NCBI RefSeq assembly: GCF_024732245.1
Contig: NZ_CP093845.1
Span: 248,001-312,000 of the forward strand
Reading direction: 5' to 3'
DNA length: 64,000 nt
From: Dietzia sp. B32
Lineage (GTDB): Bacteria > Actinomycetota > Actinomycetes > Mycobacteriales > Mycobacteriaceae
A program made the translations under genes and the position numbers. The notes beneath the pieces were generated by a model. It saw only the letters and a program-made list of their open reading frames with translations. It did no database searches and had not been told where the DNA came from. This document shows positions 11,167-20,292 of this stretch, one piece after another. The stretch's first letter is position 1, and each line of letters opens with the position of its first letter.

Positions 11167-12549
11167 ATGACCACCACCGCGGCCACGGGCGGGGAGCCCG
11201 CCACGGGCCGGACAGTGACCGACCGGTCCACCACCGCCCCGGTCCTCGCCTCGTACGCGGCGGGCAGCCTCGGCACCGGCGCGTTCGGCACCCTGCCCGG
11301 GTTGGTGCTGGCGTACTACCTCACCGACTCGATCGGGGTGGCGGCCGCCGTCGCGACGGTGCTCGTTCTGGTGCCCAAGGTCCTCGACGTCCTGGCCTAC
11401 CCGCTCATCGGCGCGATCTCGGACCGGGCGTCCCACCGCAGCGGCTATCGCACGGGCCTGATGCTGTCCGGGGCGCTGGCCCTGCCGCTGCTGTTCGTGG
11501 CGACCTTCTCGGCGCCGACCGGCTGGAGCACGAGCGCGGCCGGGGTGTGGGTGATGGGGTTCTTCCTTCTGGCCTCGATCGCCTACTCGTGCTTCCAGGT
11601 GCCCTACCTCGCGTTGCCGGCCGAACTCACCGATGACGCCGCCGCCCGCGTGACGCTCCTGGCCTGGCGGGTGGCTGTGCTCGCCGCGGCGATCCTGCTC
11701 ACCGGGGGCGGCGGGCCGGCACTGCGTGACGCGGCCGGTGGCGGCGCGACCGGATACGTGGCGATGGCCGTCGGTGTGGCCGCACTGATGCTGGTGGGCA
11801 TGCTGTGGTCGACGTTCGTGGCGGGCTGCCGCACGATCATGCGGGCAGACGCCCCAGCCGGTGGGCTGGCCCACGAATACCGCGACGGGCTCGACGCGTT
11901 GCGGGTCACCCGCCCGTTCCGGCTGCTGGTCGCGGTGTTCTGCCTGCAGGCCGTGGCGACGGCCGTGATGCTCGCGGGCGGCCAGTACGTGGCGACGTAC
12001 GTTCTGGGCGACGAGACCGCCCTGACCGGGCTGTTCCTGGCCCTGGTCGGCCCGGCGTTGCTGGTGATGCCCCTGTGGACCCGACTCGCGCGCGCCCGCG
12101 GGAAGGTGCCGGCGCTGGCCGCGGCCACGGCGCTGTTCACGGTCGCGACCCTGCTGCTCATCCCGGCCGGCTTCTCCCCAGGCGCCTGGGTTCACGTGCC
12201 CGTGGCAATGGCGGGTGTCGCGTACGCGGGAATGCAGGCTCTACCGATGTCGATGCTGCCCGACTGCACTGACCTAGACCGCATTTTGGGGGGACGACGA
12301 CGAAGTGGCGCGATGAGCGGCCTGTGGACGGCGTCGGAGACCGGCTCGATGGCCCTGGGCCCGGTCGTCGTGCTCGCCCTGTTGGCGGTCGGGGGATTTC
12401 GCTCCGGCGGGGTGTCCGATCAACCCGGGACGGCGCAGTGGGCCATCGTCCTGGCGTTCTCACTGGTCCCCGCACTCCTCGCGGGCGCTAGCCTGCTGCT
12501 GATCCGGACGCTGGGCCGGTCCTATCCCCGATGGACGGAGCGATCATGA
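11167..12549 (+). CDS. GPH-type MFS transporter (sugar:cation symporter superfamily)
   Basis: 460 aa, about 12 transmembrane segments. Family marks are the N-terminal PKVLDVLAYPLIGAISDR loop (the D-x-x-x-D-P-x-I-G-x-x-S-D signature after helix 2) and the GRRRSGAMSGLWTASETGS block that corresponds to the R-R-x-G-M loop between helices 10 and 11 of GPH transporters. These proteins symport sugars or related solutes with Na+ or H+. The last codons overlap the start of the next gene (ATGA), so transport is probably coupled to the PLP enzyme encoded there. The substrate cannot be predicted; it might be the PLP enzyme's substrate or product. Confidence 0.87.
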   Translation: MTTTAATGGEPATGRTVTDRSTTAPVLASYAAGSLGTGAFGTLPGLVLAYYLTDSIGVAAAVATVLVLVPKVLDVLAYPLIGAISDRASHRSGYRTGLMLSGALALPLLFVATFSAPTGWSTSAAGVWVMGFFLLASIAYSCFQVPYLALPAELTDDAAARVTLLAWRVAVLAAAILLTGGGGPALRDAAGGGATGYVAMAVGVAALMLVGMLWSTFVAGCRTIMRADAPAGGLAHEYRDGLDALRVTRPFRLLVAVFCLQAVATAVMLAGGQYVATYVLGDETALTGLFLALVGPALLVMPLWTRLARARGKVPALAAATALFTVATLLLIPAGFSPGAWVHVPVAMAGVAYAGMQALPMSMLPDCTDLDRILGGRRRSGAMSGLWTASETGSMALGPVVVLALLAVGGFRSGGVSDQPGTAQWAIVLAFSLVPALLAGASLLLIRTLGRSYPRWTERS

Positions 12550-14135
12550 CACCCGATCCCCTCTCCCTGGAGATCACCGACCGCGGGGAACACGCCCTGG
12601 CCCGCCTCGTCGCGATGCGGGCGCAGGACCCGCCGACCACCGGGGGCCGGGTCCTGTCGTACGTCTACGATTCCGGGCTCGCCGAACTCGACGAACTCGC
12701 GACCCGCGCCGCCCGGCTGGCTCACGGCGTGAACGGGCTCGATCCCACGGTGTTCTCCTCGGTCGCCCGGATCCACGGCGGCATAGTCGCCCGTGTGCGC
12801 GACATTCTCCGTGGGCGATCAACGGGCGAGGGTGGCGAGGGTGGCGACGCGCAAGGCGGGGACATCTACGGGAACGTCACGTCCGGTGGCACCGAGAGCT
12901 GCATACTCGCCTGCCTCGCCGCCCGCGAGGTCTCCGGTCGACAGCCGGGCGACGGTGGGACGATCGTCGCGCCGGTGACGGTGCACGCGGCGTTCCGCAA
13001 AGCCGCGCACCTGCTGGGCCTGAGGTTCGTCGGCGTCGAGGTCGATCCCGGGACGGGGCGGGTGACCGCCGCCGAGCTCCTCGCCGCGGTCGATGAGGAC
13101 ACGGTGCTGGTGGTGTGTTCGGCCCCCGCGTACCCGAACGGCGTGATCGACCCCGTGGCCGAGGTCGCCGCCGGACTGGAGGCCGGTCTCGATCCGCGGA
13201 TCGGGCTGCACGTCGACGCCTGCCTCGGCGGCCTGGTGCTGCCGTTCTGGCCCGTGCCGGACCCCGCCGCGCCGAGTACTTCGGGGGCGAACCCGATGCC
13301 CCCGTGGGACCTGCGGGTCGGGCGGGTCACCAGCATCTCCGCGGACCTGCACAAATACGGCTTCGCCCCCAAGGGCACCTCGGTCCTGCTCACCCGGGGA
13401 CGCGAGCGACACCGGGCGGCATGGTTCGCCACCGTCGACTGGCCGGGCTACCCGGTGGTCAACCCGACGCTCGCCGGGTCCAAGCCCCTCGAACCCGCGG
13501 CGGCGGCGTGGGCGGTGCTCGAGGCACTCGGCGACGACGGGCAACGGGAACTGGTCGCCCGGACCGCCCGCGCGACCGACCGGCTGGTCGCCGGACTGTC
13601 CGGGATCGAGGGGTTGCGGGTCCTCGACCGCGACTCCGGCCCACTGCTCGCGGTCGTCGCCGACGAGTCCGCAGGTACAGGCCGACGCGTCCACCCGCAC
13701 CTCTGGGCGGATGCCTGCGCCCGGAGGGGCATCGCCGTCCAGGCGCAACCTGCCTACCGCCAGGAGCGGGGGACCTTGTCGTCGTCGTCTCATCTCACCA
13801 TCACCCCGGTGACCGAACGGCTCGTCGAGGAGATCCTCCGCGTGGCGCGCGAGGCGGCCGATGAGGTCCGTGGACAGCCGGCGCCCGCTCCTCCCGCGGG
13901 GTTCGCCGACGTGCTCGACGCGCTGGACTCGGGCGCCCTCTCCCCTGCCGACCTGCTCGCCCTGCCGGAGGACGAGGTCCACGCGCTCGTGGGTGACCTT
14001 CGCGCCGCCGACGAGGCCGGGGCCGAGGGAGACGGTGGCGGAATGGCGCCGCTGCTCGCGGCGATAGAACGGCTGCCCGCTGACGTGGGCGCCCGCCTCG
14101 TCCGGGCCTACCTCGCAGCGGTGATGGAAGGCTGA
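12546..14135 (+). CDS. PLP-dependent lyase/decarboxylase, sphingosine-1-phosphate-lyase-like
   Basis: 529 aa. Group II PLP decarboxylase fold. Early landmarks are DIYGNVTSGGTES (cofactor phosphate binding), VTVHAAFRKAAHLLG and HVDACLGG. The Schiff-base region SISADLHKYGFAPKGTS, with Lys270, is almost the same as in sphingosine-1-phosphate lyases and differs from ordinary glutamate decarboxylases. The last ~75 residues are a Pro/Ala-rich linker plus a small helical tail not needed for the core fold. The family cleaves phosphorylated amino-alcohols (sphinganine-phosphate) to an aldehyde and phosphoethanolamine, but some members use tyrosine or aspartate. Start ATG at 12546 overlaps the transporter stop. 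The true substrate is open. Confidence 0.85.
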   Translation: MTPDPLSLEITDRGEHALARLVAMRAQDPPTTGGRVLSYVYDSGLAELDELATRAARLAHGVNGLDPTVFSSVARIHGGIVARVRDILRGRSTGEGGEGGDAQGGDIYGNVTSGGTESCILACLAAREVSGRQPGDGGTIVAPVTVHAAFRKAAHLLGLRFVGVEVDPGTGRVTAAELLAAVDEDTVLVVCSAPAYPNGVIDPVAEVAAGLEAGLDPRIGLHVDACLGGLVLPFWPVPDPAAPSTSGANPMPPWDLRVGRVTSISADLHKYGFAPKGTSVLLTRGRERHRAAWFATVDWPGYPVVNPTLAGSKPLEPAAAAWAVLEALGDDGQRELVARTARATDRLVAGLSGIEGLRVLDRDSGPLLAVVADESAGTGRRVHPHLWADACARRGIAVQAQPAYRQERGTLSSSSHLTITPVTERLVEEILRVAREAADEVRGQPAPAPPAGFADVLDALDSGALSPADLLALPEDEVHALVGDLRAADEAGAEGDGGGMAPLLAAIERLPADVGARLVRAYLAAVMEG

Positions 14136-14141
14136 AAGCGA

Positions 14142-14174
14142 CACGCCCCCCGACCAGGAAGGTCGGGGGGCGTG
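14142..14174. terminator. Bidirectional terminator between convergent genes
   Basis: A 14-bp perfect stem, CACGCCCCCCGACC and GGTCGGGGGGCGTG, with loop AGGAA. It sits 7 bases after the PLP-enzyme stop and 21 bases before the end of the opposite membrane-protein gene, so it can serve both. Confidence 0.75.
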
Positions 14175-14194
14175 ATGTCGAGCGCTCGGATGCG

Positions 14195-14542
14195 TCAGAC
14201 GAGGACCGCGATCGCGACATTGACGATGCCGAGGATGCCGGCGACGTTGGCGAGCGTCCGGGTGGTGCCCTGCGCCCGTGCTTCCTTGCGGACGCCGATG
14301 ATCGCGATCACGAGGATCACAACGGCCACGAGGAGCTTGATGCCGATCTTCATGTGATTGACGTCGGCGTCCTGCATCTCGCGCAGCCCGACCAGCAGGA
14401 TTCCGGTGACCACCTGGAGAATGGCTCCGTGGAGAATGCCCTTGGCCATGTACGGGGCCTTGATGGTGGCGAGCCAGCCGCCGATGATGCCGGCGAGGCC
14501 GATGAAGTGCAGGATCAGTACGATACTGAAGGCGATGTCCAT
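14195..14542 (-). CDS. Small four-helix integral membrane protein
   Basis: 115 aa, almost entirely hydrophobic, with four predicted membrane helices (about residues 4-24, 37-53, 66-84, 95-114). Motifs are HFIGLAGIIGGWLA in helix 1 and the loop REMQDADVNHMKIGIKLLVA before helix 3. The latter resembles small actinobacterial membrane proteins of unknown function. I do not recognise a specific family. A palindrome (CACATAAGGGTTCCCTATGTG) lies 35-55 bases upstream and may control it. No clear Shine-Dalgarno precedes the ATG; GACAAT ends 6 nt before it, so a leaderless start is possible. Confidence 0.78.
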   Translation of the reverse strand: MDIAFSIVLILHFIGLAGIIGGWLATIKAPYMAKGILHGAILQVVTGILLVGLREMQDADVNHMKIGIKLLVAVVILVIAIIGVRKEARAQGTTRTLANVAGILGIVNVAIAVLV

Positions 14543-14576
14543 GTCGCGATTGTCTCAGGTCAACGCGGCGACTCAG

Positions 14577-14597
14577 CACATAAGGGTTCCCTATGTG
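14577..14597. promoter_or_regulatory. Palindromic operator candidate upstream of the small membrane protein
   Basis: CACATAAGGGTTCCCTATGTG: eight of ten base positions are symmetric around the centre. It lies between the end of the stress-protein gene and the start of the membrane-protein gene on the same strand. The length and symmetry suit a dimeric repressor; no regulator gene is adjacent, so the partner is unknown. Confidence 0.4.
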
Positions 14598-14655
14598 ACT
14601 CTCGACTCGATCGGTGCAGACGCGGTGTGGGGCGCAACCTGAAGGATGTCGGCCG

Positions 14656-15096
14656 CTACTCGGTCTCGTCCCTGGAGTGCGGCAGGACGACGACCGGACA
14701 GCGCGAATGGGGCACGACGTGCTGGCTCACCGAGCCGAGCAGCATCGCCGCGAAACCACCTCGGCCGCGACTGCCCACCACCAGCAACCGGGCATCCCTG
14801 GACGCCGCGACCAGCGACTCCGCGGGATGTCCTCGAAGAACGGCCAGCTGGACACCGGAATCTGAACCCAGGGTGTCGTTCACCGCACCTTCGAGCATCG
14901 CGTGTGCCCCGGCCTCCAACTCGGAGGAGCTCTCCCACCCGGCCATCGCGTAGGGACCATAGACGGTCGGTAGGTCGTAGGCGGTGAGAGCTATCAACGG
15001 TGCGTTCACGGCGCGGGCGTACTCGGCCGCCCACCGCAGGGCGACCAGGGAGTCAGGGCCCCCGTCCACTCCCACGACGACTGGTCTGGTGTCCAT
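14656..15096 (-). CDS. Universal stress protein (UspA family)
   Basis: 146 aa single Usp domain. The N-terminal VVVGVDGGPDSLVALRWAAE strand-loop and the ATP-binding motif GSRGRGGFAAMLLGSVSQHV (G-x2-G-x9-G-S) near residue 110 are intact, so it should bind ATP. Such proteins help survival in hypoxia or stasis in mycobacteria. The ATG at 15096 is preferred to the one at 15102 because GAGGAGG is 7 nt upstream of 15096 but only 1 nt from 15102. Single gene; no partner evident. Confidence 0.92.
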   Translation of the reverse strand: MDTRPVVVGVDGGPDSLVALRWAAEYARAVNAPLIALTAYDLPTVYGPYAMAGWESSSELEAGAHAMLEGAVNDTLGSDSGVQLAVLRGHPAESLVAASRDARLLVVGSRGRGGFAAMLLGSVSQHVVPHSRCPVVVLPHSRDETE

Positions 15097-15224
15097 GAGC
15101 ATGCCTCCTCGGGCGAGATCGCCGACGGCGCTCCGGACTGTCGTGCACCGACGACACCTTCCACCGTAGCCCGGGTGGCCACACCTCGTGAGGAAGTCGC
15201 CAGAGCCGACCGATCAACCCGCTC

Positions 15225-15332
15225 ACGCGAGTTCGACGGGAGCGTGCGCGAACGTCGCGTGCCCTCGCTTCGCTCGGTTACGCGAGTTCGACGGGAGCGT
15301 GCGCGAACGTCGCGTGCCCTCGCTTCGCTCGG

Positions 15333-15348
<16 letters not shown>
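15225..15348. repeat. 55-bp tandem duplication at the 3' end of the ABC-F gene
   Basis: Two complete 55-bp copies (15225-15279 and 15280-15334) plus the first 14 bases of a third (15335-15348). The third partial copy is the last coding bases of the ABC-F gene with its TAA stop. Each unit contains the gene-end sequence followed by a spacer with GAGCGAAGCGAGG. The 120 bases upstream of this (15103-15224) hold only the promoter region of the stress-protein gene. Confidence 0.9.
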
Positions 15349-16964
<1,616 letters not shown>

Positions 16965-17263
16965 GTGCGCGGGTACCTCGCTGTAGCGTTCGGGGACAGT
17001 CTCGACCACCCTCGCGGGATTCGGGCCGACCTGCCACTCTACCTGCGGCGAATGACCTCCGGCGAGTTCGGTGACGTGGGTCTCCGTGTGACTCGGAACC
17101 CCACGGGCAGTCGCGTCACCCGCGGACGCCCGTCCGGTTGATGCGGCCCCACCCGGCTGTGGGAAGGGCCCGGAGTGCTCTCCCGGCCGTCGGCGCACCC
17201 GGCAGCGGGACCAGGCGGGCATTGGGGCAGCGCGACACCGCCGGGTTGTGCTGCCTCCTCGTC

Positions 17264-17317
17264 CTACGCTGCTGCTGTGGTCCATTCTCCCAGCGCGACC
17301 GGGCATTGCGTGGGCAT
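17264..17317 (-). CDS. Possible leaderless 17-aa leader peptide upstream of the ABC-F gene
   Basis: ATG at 17317 encodes MPTQCPVALGEWTTAAA then TAG. TACGCT ends exactly 6 nt before the ATG, as in the other leaderless genes of this window. It points toward the ABC-F gene, which starts about 300 bases further on. ABC-F resistance genes are often controlled by ribosome stalling on a leader peptide, which is why I list it. It is short enough to be chance, and the mirror ORF on the other strand is equally good. Confidence 0.3.
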   Translation of the reverse strand: MPTQCPVALGEWTTAAA

Positions 17318-17330
17318 ACCCCCAGCGTAA
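17277..17330 (+). CDS. Possible 17-aa mini-ORF on the opposite strand of the same repeat
   Basis: GTG at 17277 encodes (M)VHSPSATGHCVGIPPA then TAA. TACGCT (17265-17270) ends 6 nt before the GTG. Its stop codon lies inside the -10 of the opposite mini-ORF and vice versa. There is no plus-strand gene close downstream (the next is at 18268), so its role, if any, would be antisense or regulatory. Low confidence as a real gene. Confidence 0.2.
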   Translation: MVHSPSATGHCVGIPPA

Positions 17331-17448
17331 GTCAACGAGGCAGCACACCTGGAGGCAGCCGCGCTGCCGGAATGCCCACCCGGCCTCGAGCGCCCGGCGC
17401 GGATGACCGGGCAGCCCCGGCCAAGTGCGCCCTGAGCCGCCGGGCCGG

Positions 17449-18231
17449 TCAGCCGCCGCTGCGCCCGAACAGGTTCTGCACGCTGCGGCCGATCGGCCCG
17501 TGGTCGTCCGAGAGCAGCGTGTCGGTGAGCACCCCGTGCCCGGGGCCGCCGATCGTCTCGGTGTCCAGGCGCACCCAGCCGGGCGCGGGCTCGCGGTGCA
17601 GCGAGACCACGAGATCGCAGTTGATCGTGGGATGGCTCACCGGATCGGTGGCGAGGGAGACGCCGCTCGCGGAGTCGGCCACCACCACGGTGTGCTGCCA
17701 GCCCGTCATGCGCTCGCCGGAGACCAGATCGACCCGCGACCGACCCCACGCCCGGGCCGGGCCCAGCTCGTCCCCGCCGCCGGATTCGTAGGAGAAGTCG
17801 ACCACCGAGAGGTAACCCCCTCCGTGGGCGAAGCTCATCATGGGATCGCGCTCGCGCGCCACGGGCACCGGCGGCGCCGCGTGATCGCCGACCACGGGGT
17901 AGTCCGCCGGAGTACGCCGCATCCGCCAGCCGCGCGCCACCAGGGTGGGCCGGCCGTCCACGGATGCGGTGGCTTCGAGCAGCTCCACGCTGCGGCCGGG
18001 GCGGACCGTGCGGATCTCGATGTCCAGGGGCGCGACGGGCACGGGTCCCAGCACGTCCACGGACACCCGCGCCAACCGCACGTCCTCCCCGGAGTCGACG
18101 CGCTCCATGGCCCGGACCAGCAGCGCGCTCGGCGGGCCGGCGTGCTGGGCCTCGGCGGACCACGGCCCCGCGGTGAGCGTCGTGGCCTCGAAACGGGTCT
18201 CGTCGAGCTGCTGGTAGAACGCGTCGGACAT
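17449..18231 (-). CDS. TesB-like acyl-CoA thioesterase family protein
   Basis: 260 aa, two tandem hot-dog halves expected. The N-terminal half has the TesB/4HBT_3-like AQHAGPPSALLVRAMER, and VSVDVLGPVPVAPLDIEIRTVRPGR. The C-terminal half carries SHPTINCDLVVSLHREP and WVRLDTETIGGPGHGVLTDT, with D-T-x-T near the end as in acyl-CoA thioesterases. It probably hydrolyses acyl-CoA; chain length unknown. The ATG at 18231 follows GAGGGG; the much longer upstream reading is a shadow of the cyclase gene on the other strand. It starts 36 bases from the divergent lycopene cyclase gene. Confidence 0.85.
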   Translation of the reverse strand: MSDAFYQQLDETRFEATTLTAGPWSAEAQHAGPPSALLVRAMERVDSGEDVRLARVSVDVLGPVPVAPLDIEIRTVRPGRSVELLEATASVDGRPTLVARGWRMRRTPADYPVVGDHAAPPVPVARERDPMMSFAHGGGYLSVVDFSYESGGGDELGPARAWGRSRVDLVSGERMTGWQHTVVVADSASGVSLATDPVSHPTINCDLVVSLHREPAPGWVRLDTETIGGPGHGVLTDTLLSDDHGPIGRSVQNLFGRSGG

Positions 18232-18253
18232 GGGTCCCCTCTGCCTCGGGCGG

Positions 18254-18259
18254 TAGTGT
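18254..18259 (+). promoter_or_regulatory. Putative -10 (TAGTGT) for the lycopene cyclase gene
   Basis: TAGTGT ends 8 nt before the ATG at 18268 in the 36-bp divergent spacer shared with the thioesterase gene. No Shine-Dalgarno for the plus-strand gene. Confidence 0.45.
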
Positions 18260-18267
18260 CGATCCTG

Positions 18268-19491
18268 ATGAATGCTACGGGTGGCGGACTCTACGACGTC
18301 GCAGTCGTCGGGCTCGGGCCCGCCGGCCGCGCGCTCGCCTCCCGCTGTGCCGCAACCGGTCTCACCGTGCTCGCGCTCGACCCGGACCCGGCTGCGCCGT
18401 GGCGCCAGACGTTGTCGGTGTGGGCCGACCAGATCCCTCCGTGGCTCCGGCACGAGGCGTGCGGGGTGGACGTGCTCGCGCACACCGTGCCGGACGCGGC
18501 CCTGTACGCGCCCGACAGGGCCCTGTTGCACCGTGAGTACGCCGTGCTGGACAACGAGGCACTGCGCCGCGCGCTGCCGCTCGGTCCCGGGGTGACCGTC
18601 GAACACGCGGAGGTCGACGACGATGCGGTGCGTGCCCTGACCGCCCGCGCGCACCGGGTGGTGGACTGCCGCGGCGCCGGGGGCCGGCGGAACCGGGGCC
18701 CCCTGCAGACGGCCTACGGGATCGTCGTGGACGCGGCGGACGCGGTGCCGGCGCTGGGCGGGGAGAACGCCCTGTTCATGGACTGGCGGACCGACTACGT
18801 CCGCGACCGGGACGACGACGACGACGAGGCCGGCCCCAGCTTCCTGTACGCGATCCCCGTGGGGCCGGACCGGGTCCTTCTGGAGGAGACGTGTCTGGCG
18901 GGACTGCCCGCTCCGGATCCCGCCGTCCTGGCGAGCCGGCTCCGCTCGAGACTGGCGGGCCGGGGGGTGGCCGCCGAGGCGATCGCGTCGCCGCTGTCCG
19001 TCGAGCGGGTTCGGATCCCGCTCCTGCCGCGCCCCGGGGTGCCGGAGGACCCGCTGGTCGAGGCGTTCGGCACCGCCGGGGGACACGGGCACGCGGCGAC
19101 GGGGTACTCGGTGGCAGCGATGCTCGCGGCCGTGCCGGGGGCGGTGCACGCGATCGAGGCGGGGTACCCGTTGCCCGCTCCGCGGTCGCCGCTGAGCACG
19201 GCCCTCCACGGCGTGGGACTGCGTGCTCTGCTGCGGGCCGATGACCGGACGCTCCGGGCGCTGTTCAACGCCTTCGGCAGGCTCGACGGTCGCCGTCAGC
19301 GCTGGTTCCTCGACGCCGCGAGCCCGTCTTACCAGGTGGCCGCCGCGATGTGGGGCATGTGGGTCTCCATGCCCGCGCGCGCCAAGGCCGGGATGGTCGC
19401 GGCGGTGCTGCGTCCGTCGGCGCGCTCGTCGGTGGGTGCGCCGGCGACCACGTCAGGCGACGCGCGGACGGTACCCGTCGAAGGACAGTGA
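18268..19491 (+). CDS. crtL: Lycopene cyclase, CrtL-type flavoprotein
   Basis: 407 aa. FAD-binding Rossmann start YDVAVVGLGPAGRALASRC, the middle motif FLYAIPVGPDRVLLEETCLA, which is the lycopene cyclase signature (F-L-Y-A-x-P...R-V-x-L-E-E-T-x-L), and PLLPRPGVPEDPLVEAFGTAGGHGHAATGYS near residue 260. It should turn linear lycopene into cyclic beta- or related carotenoid. No other carotenoid gene (crtB, crtI, crtE) is nearby, so it is an orphan. A small acidic run (DRDDDDDEA) is unusual but in frame. Its last 39 bases overlap the 3' end of the convergent membrane-protein gene. Start as ATG at 18268; no clear Shine-Dalgarno, TAGTGT hexamer upstream. Confidence 0.87.
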   Translation: MNATGGGLYDVAVVGLGPAGRALASRCAATGLTVLALDPDPAAPWRQTLSVWADQIPPWLRHEACGVDVLAHTVPDAALYAPDRALLHREYAVLDNEALRRALPLGPGVTVEHAEVDDDAVRALTARAHRVVDCRGAGGRRNRGPLQTAYGIVVDAADAVPALGGENALFMDWRTDYVRDRDDDDDEAGPSFLYAIPVGPDRVLLEETCLAGLPAPDPAVLASRLRSRLAGRGVAAEAIASPLSVERVRIPLLPRPGVPEDPLVEAFGTAGGHGHAATGYSVAAMLAAVPGAVHAIEAGYPLPAPRSPLSTALHGVGLRALLRADDRTLRALFNAFGRLDGRRQRWFLDAASPSYQVAAAMWGMWVSMPARAKAGMVAAVLRPSARSSVGAPATTSGDARTVPVEGQ

Positions 19492-20214
19492 CAGACCTGC
19501 CGGCCGGCGCGTCACGCGGAACATCGACGACAGCGCCACGGCCGCGACGGCCACGGCCACTAGTTCAAAGGTCTCCTCGGTGTACATGAGGACGAGATAG
19601 GGCGTCGACATGCCGGCGTCCGCGCGGTGGACGAGACCGGTCAGGCTCTCGATGACGATCGCGCCGGTCAGGAAGACCACGGCCGAGAGGATCAGTGCGA
19701 GAACCACCCGACGCTTCAGCGCCAACACGAGGCGGATCAGCAGCGCTCCGACGACCAGCGCGATGATCGCGCCGGGGATCACCCAGTTGTAGAAGGTGTC
19801 GAACGGCAGGTACGGGGCCATCCTGTCCCCCACCACGAACAATCGCTCGTGCAGGGCGGAGGCCTCGTCCACCGAGGCGGTGACGCCGACCGCGGCGAAG
19901 AGCCACCACGACTTCCGGAACCTGTTGGCGGTGAGAGCGGCGAGGGCGGCGAAGATACCGACGAGGAGCCAGATCGTCGAGGCGAACCACACCGCGATGT
20001 TGCCCTCGGCGCCGATGTCGAAGGCCGTCCACAGGAGGTTCCAGGTGTGCCAGGGCTGGTCGCTGCCCGTGCGGTGGACCATGAGGAGCAATAGGCCGGA
20101 CAGCGGCGCGAGCAGGATCGACGGGGGCAGGACCACCCACGCGGTCGCCTTGGTGAGGCGGGCTCCGGTCTCGGTCCCGACTTCGGTTCCCGGAAGATCA
20201 GAGGGGCGGGACAT
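19453..20214 (-). CDS. Multi-pass membrane protein of unknown function
   Basis: 253 aa, about six or seven membrane helices. Recognisable pieces are WVVLPPSILLAPLSGLLLLM, WFASTIWLLVGIFAALAAL, a conserved-looking acidic-His loop VTASVDEASALHERLFVVGD, and a charged helix end YTEETFELVAVAVA. I do not recognise a family; the D-E-x-x-x-L-H-E loop could be metal binding. The ATG at 20214 is preceded by TACGCT at exactly 6 nt, so the upstream reading is not coding. The 3' end overlaps lycopene cyclase by 39 bases on the opposite strand. Confidence 0.8.
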   Translation of the reverse strand: MSRPSDLPGTEVGTETGARLTKATAWVVLPPSILLAPLSGLLLLMVHRTGSDQPWHTWNLLWTAFDIGAEGNIAVWFASTIWLLVGIFAALAALTANRFRKSWWLFAAVGVTASVDEASALHERLFVVGDRMAPYLPFDTFYNWVIPGAIIALVVGALLIRLVLALKRRVVLALILSAVVFLTGAIVIESLTGLVHRADAGMSTPYLVLMYTEETFELVAVAVAAVALSSMFRVTRRPAGLSLSFDGYRPRVA

Positions 20215-20220
20215 GTGTCC

Positions 20221-20226
20221 AGCGTA
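20221..20226 (-). promoter_or_regulatory. Putative -10 (TACGCT) for the leaderless membrane-protein gene
   Basis: On the minus strand TACGCT ends exactly 6 nt before the ATG at 20214, with no Shine-Dalgarno. Same spacing as at 10172 and 11155. Confidence 0.5.
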
Positions 20227-20292
20227 AACGGCCGGTGAACGGAACAGCCGCAGGTCGTCTGGCCCCCGGCCGGAAGAACGACCCGGACACGA

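Larger units (their letters stand above)
17247..17347. repeat. 24-bp inverted repeat with face-to-face promoter-like arms
   Basis: Left arm 17247-17270 and the reverse complement of right arm 17324-17347 agree at 20 of 24 positions (shared TGTGCTGCCTC and TACGCT). The arms point toward each other across 53 bases. Each ends in TACGCT, a good actinobacterial -10, placed 6 nt before a start codon. It could be a pair of convergent promoters, an operator pair, or the ends of a small degenerate mobile element. Confidence 0.6.
16965..17448. other. Gene-free 484-bp spacer with an inverted repeat and two mini-ORFs
   Basis: No conserved protein is encoded. The only structure I see is a 24-bp inverted repeat (17247-17270 and 17324-17347) enclosing two overlapping opposite 17-codon ORFs, listed separately. 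The remainder (16965-17240) is GC-rich, open in the ABC-F frame, but shows no similarity to the family N-terminus; it is probably the ABC-F 5' leader. Confidence 0.6.

Noticed and set aside
16965-17348. N-terminal extension of the ABC-F frame
   Set aside because: The extra 128 residues have no ABC-F similarity and are Arg/Gly/Pro-rich; the conserved N-terminus starts at the GTG at 16964.
17425-18267. Long N-terminal extension of the crtL frame
   Set aside because: It runs antisense to the thioesterase gene; family homology begins at the ATG at 18268, after a -10-like hexamer.
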